Origin: Fidelibacterota bacterium UBA6817
GTDB lineage: Bacteria; Fidelibacterota; Fidelibacteria; Fidelibacterales; Fidelibacteraceae
Reading direction: 5' to 3'
Length of the DNA: 9,594 nt
Assembly (NCBI GenBank): GCA_002452555.1
Contig: DKER01000217.1
Coordinates: 1 to 9,594, forward strand
This document shows, in pieces, positions 5,799 through 9,594 of the stretch. A program made the translations under genes and the position numbers. Under the pieces are notes generated by a model. It ran no database searches. It was not told the DNA's origin and was given only the letters and a program-made list of their open reading frames with translations. Within the stretch, counting starts at the first letter, position 1, and every line of letters begins with the position of its first letter.

Positions 5799-8114
5799 AT
5801 GAATCAGATTACAAATCACATGCCTTACAATGAAGAAGAAGAAATCAATATTAAGGAAATATTCCAGATTCTGTTAAAAGGAAAATGGATAATTCTCTTA
5901 AGCTTTATCGTTATCACAGCTATAACCATATGGTACACATTCAATCAGACACCCATTTACGAGGCATCCACACAGATACTGATTGGCGCTGCAGGGAAGA
6001 AAACAAGCGCCATTTTTGATATGATGACTCCTCTTGGCAATACGCAGATGGAAATCAATAATGAGGTAGAAATTCTTAAATCCCGAACTTTAGCTGAGAA
6101 TACGATCCGAAACCTTATGGACAATTACTCTTCTGAATCCTTATTTATTTTGGGAAAAGGAAGCGAAGAGGATGTTGAGTCCCTGTTCAATCAGGCAAAA
6201 AATTGGGTATTATTGCTCGGCCACAAAGCGGATGAGGAAGAACTGACACTAACATCAACCCGTGAAGATACAATCCGGGCTATCGCATACAATTTACAGA
6301 AAATCATTACCATCACTCCCGAAAGAAATACACAGACCATCCGAATATCCATAAAATCGCCTGATCCGGCAGAGGCCGCTTTAATAGCAAACACATTTGC
6401 CTACGAGTATTTCAAGCAGGATCTGGAAAGATCCCGGGGGGCTATGTCCGAAGTTAAAACGTTTATTGAATCTCAGCTTGAACAGGTTGAAAGCCGTTTA
6501 AAAACAAGTGAGGATTCTTTAAGGACTTTTCAGCAGCGCGAAGGCGTTGTAAATCTTGATGAAGCATCCAAGAATTTGTTGGACAGGTTATCGGATTTCG
6601 AGTCACAGTATTACAGTGCTTTGGCAGAACTTGAAATCAATAATCAGCAATTGGATCATCTGACCAAAGAACTCAGTGTAAAAGAAAAGGAACTGTTGGA
6701 TAATTTTGTCCAGACGGCTAATCCGTTGATTCTTGAACTTCAGAGTAAAATTGCCGTGCTTGAAGCAAAACTTGTAGAAACGATGGCAAAAGGCACTTCG
6801 GAAGATGCACATGTTATCCGTGTTACTAAAGCACAGATGGATGAAATGAAAAAGCGGCTAAATGATGAAACGAGACGCCTGGTCAGTATGGGATATATTC
6901 CCGGTCCCAACGATCCCTTGAGCATAAACCAGAATATGCTGGAAGATGTAATTAAACTGCGTGTATCACAAATTTTATACAACTCCAAAGCTAGTGAATT
7001 CAAAAAATTGGTGGATCATTACAGTAAAGAGCTGGAAAAACTCCCGGAAGTCATTATTACCTTTGTCAGACTTGAGCGTGAACGTGTAGTGAATGAAAAT
7101 ATTTACATGTTGATGAAAAATAAATATGAAGAATCAAGAATTACTGAAGCCAGTCAAATCAGCAACGTTTATGTTATTGACCAATCTGTTCCGCCAAAAT
7201 TCCCCGTATCTCCAAAGAAAAAATTGAATATCCTGTTAGGAGGATTTTTGGGACTTGGATTTGGTGTCGGTTTGATTTTTCTCAGAGAGTTTCTTGATAA
7301 TACGGTTAAAACCAAAGAAGATTTGGTGAAGAAGGGAATGACAACTCTGGCTGTTATTCCTGAAATTGATGAAATAAAAACCAAGCAAAAAGCAAAAAAA
7401 ACATCCGGTTCAGATATATCCCAATATCAGTCCAGACTCATTACACATTTCGATCCAAAATCGCCGGTTTCCGAGGCATACCGCTCAATGCGTACAAATA
7501 TCGAATTATCCAGCGCGGATCGTCCGATTAAGTCTGTAGTTATTACATCAGCCGGACCGGGTGAAGGGAAATCAACAACCATAGCTAATCTGGCCATTGC
7601 ATTTGCTCAATTGGATCAAAGAATCCTTCTTGTTGATACAGATATGAGACGACCGGTGCTGCAAAAAGTATTCAAGGTTCCACGAGTCCCTGGCGTGGCT
7701 GATATCATCGTGGGAACAAATACCATACAAGAGTGCATCCATCAAACAAGTGTTGAAAATCTGCATATCTTACCGGCAGGCAACCTGCCTCCCAATCCTT
7801 CAGAAATGCTGGGATCAAAAAAGATGGTGGAACTTTATAACAGTTTAGTTTCGCAATATGATAAAATCTTCTTTGATGCTCCGCCGATCATTGCCGTGAC
7901 AGATGCTTCATTACTCGCCAAAATGAGTGATGGACTGGTGATAGTCGTCAAAAGCGGTCATACACACAATGAAGCGTTGGAACAAGTTCAGAATATTGTT
8001 CAACAGATAAAGCTTCCCATGTTAGGAGCTGTGGTTAATGCCATTACGCCAAAACATATGAAGGGTGGCAGTTATTACTATTATTACCGGTATATGAACT
8101 ACCAATACAGATAA
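5799..8114 (+). CDS. Wzc-like polysaccharide co-polymerase / tyrosine autokinase (BY-kinase)
   Basis: This 771-residue protein fuses a chain-length (Wzz) region to a cytoplasmic tyrosine kinase. A Wzz domain with membrane helix 1 (about 28-48) is followed by an extracytoplasmic part with long coiled coils (about 205-300, 310-360, 395-445). The stretch LPEVIITFVRLERERVVNEN (415-434) matches the GNVR region. DQSVPPKFPVSPKKK (461-475) then precedes helix 2 (about 476-496). The kinase has SPVSEAYRSMRTNIE (555-569), Walker A SAGPGEGKST (584-593), Walker A' ILLVDTDMRRP (609-619) and Walker B KIFFDAPP (689-696). The C-terminus is a tyrosine cluster: five consecutive Tyr (759-763), then Y765, Y768 and Y770, the expected autophosphorylation tail. 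Such proteins control the length and export of capsule or exopolysaccharide through cycles of tail phosphorylation. AGGG lies 5 nt before the ATG. No Wza outer-membrane pore, Wzb-type phosphatase, polymerase or glycosyltransferase is visible in the window. Confidence 0.93.
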   Translation: MNQITNHMPYNEEEEINIKEIFQILLKGKWIILLSFIVITAITIWYTFNQTPIYEASTQILIGAAGKKTSAIFDMMTPLGNTQMEINNEVEILKSRTLAENTIRNLMDNYSSESLFILGKGSEEDVESLFNQAKNWVLLLGHKADEEELTLTSTREDTIRAIAYNLQKIITITPERNTQTIRISIKSPDPAEAALIANTFAYEYFKQDLERSRGAMSEVKTFIESQLEQVESRLKTSEDSLRTFQQREGVVNLDEASKNLLDRLSDFESQYYSALAELEINNQQLDHLTKELSVKEKELLDNFVQTANPLILELQSKIAVLEAKLVETMAKGTSEDAHVIRVTKAQMDEMKKRLNDETRRLVSMGYIPGPNDPLSINQNMLEDVIKLRVSQILYNSKASEFKKLVDHYSKELEKLPEVIITFVRLERERVVNENIYMLMKNKYEESRITEASQISNVYVIDQSVPPKFPVSPKKKLNILLGGFLGLGFGVGLIFLREFLDNTVKTKEDLVKKGMTTLAVIPEIDEIKTKQKAKKTSGSDISQYQSRLITHFDPKSPVSEAYRSMRTNIELSSADRPIKSVVITSAGPGEGKSTTIANLAIAFAQLDQRILLVDTDMRRPVLQKVFKVPRVPGVADIIVGTNTIQECIHQTSVENLHILPAGNLPPNPSEMLGSKKMVELYNSLVSQYDKIFFDAPPIIAVTDASLLAKMSDGLVIVVKSGHTHNEALEQVQNIVQQIKLPMLGAVVNAITPKHMKGGSYYYYYRYMNYQYR

Positions 8115-8130
8115 ACAATTAAATAAAACA

Positions 8131-8157
8131 AAAAAAGCTCCGAACGGAGCTTTTTTT
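8131..8157 (+). terminator. Intrinsic terminator after the tyrosine autokinase gene
   Basis: AAAAAAGCTCC (8131-8141) pairs with GGAGCTTTTTT (8146-8156) around a GAAC loop, and the T-run continues to 8157. It lies 17 nt past the autokinase stop. The A-run on the left arm makes it potentially bidirectional. It separates the envelope gene pair from the glutamine synthetase. Confidence 0.9.
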
Positions 8158-8186
8158 ACACCATAAATATAACTAAAGGGGGTTCA

Positions 8187-9594
8187 ATGACACGGTTGCT
8201 ATCGAATATTATGGGGATAGTCCCGGAAAATATTCAACGGTCCGACTTAATTCATTATATAACGGAAAACTCTCTTCGTCGCGTAACGTTTCATTATGCC
8301 GGATTGGATGGTAAAATTAAAGATTTGATTATCCCGTTACATTCCCGGGAATATGCCGAGAGAATTCTATCTGCCGGTGAGAGGGTTGACGGCTCAAGTC
8401 TTTTTAAAGGGATGGTCCCTGCAACCGGTTCAGATCTTTATGTCGTTCCATTATATGCTTCAGCATTCATTAATCCATTTGATCCGGAAAGTTTAGACTT
8501 TATGTGTCGTTTTATCGACAGAAACTACAGTCTGACCAGATTTTGTCCGGACAATATTTTGCATCATATTTATCATAAATTGAAACATGATTATCAATAT
8601 GAATTATGGGCACATGGTGAACTGGAATTTTATTTATTGGGGGAAGATGAATCTCATTTCTACAAAGCACAACCTCAGTCCGGATATCATGCGTCATCGC
8701 CGTTTAGTCCCTACCAAACAATTTTGAGAGAAATGGTTCAAACAACATCTGATATCACTGGTCTTGTAAAATATGGTCATTCTGAGGTAGGAATGATTCC
8801 ACATTTGGAAAGTTCATGTAAGGAATTGGATGGCAAATATGCCGTACAGTACGAAATTGAAATGCTGCCGGCGCCGGTTGAAAGAGCGGCAGATGCCATG
8901 CTTCTGGCAAAATGGGTCGTGAGAAATATTGCATCGAAGAATAATTTATTAGCCACGTTCGCCCCAAAAATTGCAGACGGGAATGCAGGTACAGGCATGC
9001 ATTTCCATTTAGAACTCATCCGTGACGGTGTAAACCAGATTCGCAGCGGAGACGGACTTTCAAAAGTAGCCAAGCAGTGTATAGGCGGATTATGCGAACA
9101 TGCAGGAACCTTATCTGCTTTTGGGAACACCATTCCTTCAAGTTATTTCAGGCTGGTACCGCACCAGGAGGCTCCAACGCAAATATTCTGGAGTGATCTT
9201 AACCGATCGGCTTTAATTCGCGTACCCTTGGGATGGCCACAGGGTGAGGATATGGCACCCTTTGTCAATAAACAGTTAAAAGAGCATTACCGAACAAAAT
9301 ACATCAGGCAGACATTTGAATTAAGGAGTCCTGATGGTTCAGCTTTCATCCATCTTTTATTGGCCGGAGTTGCTAAAATTATATACAACACATTTTCGGA
9401 TCCGGAGAAGTATACAGATATTGCGGAAAGGCGGTATATAAAACCGGGCAGTGACAGCAGTAACGCAGAAATCAAGTCATTGCCAAAAACATGCTGGGAA
9501 GCGGCAGAATATTTGAACAGTGACCGTGCAATATTCAGAGAAACATTTCCGGAAGAAGTATTGGATTGGGTTATTAAATATCTAAAAGATTTTT
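8187..9594 (+). CDS. glnA: Glutamine synthetase family protein (3' end outside the window)
   Basis: The frame is open from ATG 8187 to the window edge, giving 469 complete codons without a stop. It catalyses ATP-dependent ligation of ammonia to glutamate, in the cytoplasm, if it is a true GS. The N-terminal beta-grasp part carries GERVDGSSL (64-72). Catalytic-barrel motifs follow in order: GELEFYL (144-150), HSEVG (198-202), QYEIE (221-225), ATFAPKI (256-262), NAGTGMHFH (266-274), SYFRLVPHQEAP (319-330), NRSALIRVP (339-347) and FELRSPD (377-383). Metal- and substrate-binding Glu, His and Arg positions known from type I enzymes are therefore present. Compared with enteric GS, about 15 extra residues lie between the two metal-site glutamates E200 and E223. 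From memory this resembles a GS branch of Bacteroidota and relatives. It is too short and differently ordered for type III. AAAGGGGG lies a few bases before the ATG. It follows a terminator with only about 30 nt spare, so its promoter is unclear. A second paralogue in the genome cannot be excluded. Confidence 0.88.
   Translation, partial: MTRLLSNIMGIVPENIQRSDLIHYITENSLRRVTFHYAGLDGKIKDLIIPLHSREYAERILSAGERVDGSSLFKGMVPATGSDLYVVPLYASAFINPFDPESLDFMCRFIDRNYSLTRFCPDNILHHIYHKLKHDYQYELWAHGELEFYLLGEDESHFYKAQPQSGYHASSPFSPYQTILREMVQTTSDITGLVKYGHSEVGMIPHLESSCKELDGKYAVQYEIEMLPAPVERAADAMLLAKWVVRNIASKNNLLATFAPKIADGNAGTGMHFHLELIRDGVNQIRSGDGLSKVAKQCIGGLCEHAGTLSAFGNTIPSSYFRLVPHQEAPTQIFWSDLNRSALIRVPLGWPQGEDMAPFVNKQLKEHYRTKYIRQTFELRSPDGSAFIHLLLAGVAKIIYNTFSDPEKYTDIAERRYIKPGSDSSNAEIKSLPKTCWEAAEYLNSDRAIFRETFPEEVLDWVIKYLKDF

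Noticed and set aside
8777..9133. 118-codon minus-strand open frame within the glutamine synthetase
   Set aside because: Antisense to an intact catalytic domain with conserved motifs on the plus strand; no ribosome site or family resemblance.

Overview
The window looks like a chromosomal segment from an AT-rich bacterium (roughly 40% GC by eye) that uses Shine-Dalgarno sites at several genes. No rRNA, tRNA, transposase or CRISPR array is visible. Taxonomy is inference only. A cytidylate kinase/S1 single reading frame, a PF10771-type winged-helix protein, a glutamine synthetase of the lineage I associate with Bacteroidota and relatives, and AAGGTTNA-type intergenic repeats together suggest the FCB group or one of its candidate phyla. 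A spirochaete-like placement is not excluded.

Layout. The left half is transcribed leftward (minus strand): a YbbR-domain membrane-anchored protein (16-972), a strong intrinsic terminator (about 1019-1046), and one long frame joining cytidylate kinase to a six-domain ribosomal protein S1 (1072-3801). A 604-bp gap with no convincing gene follows. It holds an octamer tandem repeat just upstream of the probable cmk promoter, and an unexplained stretch with unusually open frames. A small winged-helix gene (4406-4600) with its own terminator completes this half. A divergent intergenic region (4601-4762) containing an inverted repeat separates it from the right half. That half is transcribed rightward: a UPF0104/LPG_synthase_TM-type multi-pass membrane protein (4763-5737), a Wzc-like polysaccharide tyrosine autokinase (5799-8114), a terminator (about 8131-8157), and a glutamine synthetase running off the end of the window (8187 to beyond 9594).

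How the genes work together. cmk and rpsA are housekeeping functions (CMP/dCMP phosphorylation and translation initiation). The flippase-like protein and the tyrosine autokinase form a probable two-gene envelope/exopolysaccharide unit. The glutamine synthetase is separated from them by a terminator and appears to be an independent nitrogen-assimilation gene.

The most striking observation is the cmk-S1 junction. Codons inside the continuous frame form a near-ideal ribosome binding site (AAGGAG, 6-nt spacer, ATG) for a free S1 of 686 residues. Just upstream is a run of seven A residues. If one A is gained or lost there, or the ribosome or polymerase slips, the cmk frame closes either at a TAA overlapping that Shine-Dalgarno or at a TGA overlapping the S1 ATG (ATGA). 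The locus therefore looks like two genes joined by a homopolymer-dependent frame: a recent or real fusion, a slippage-controlled switch, or a sequence error.
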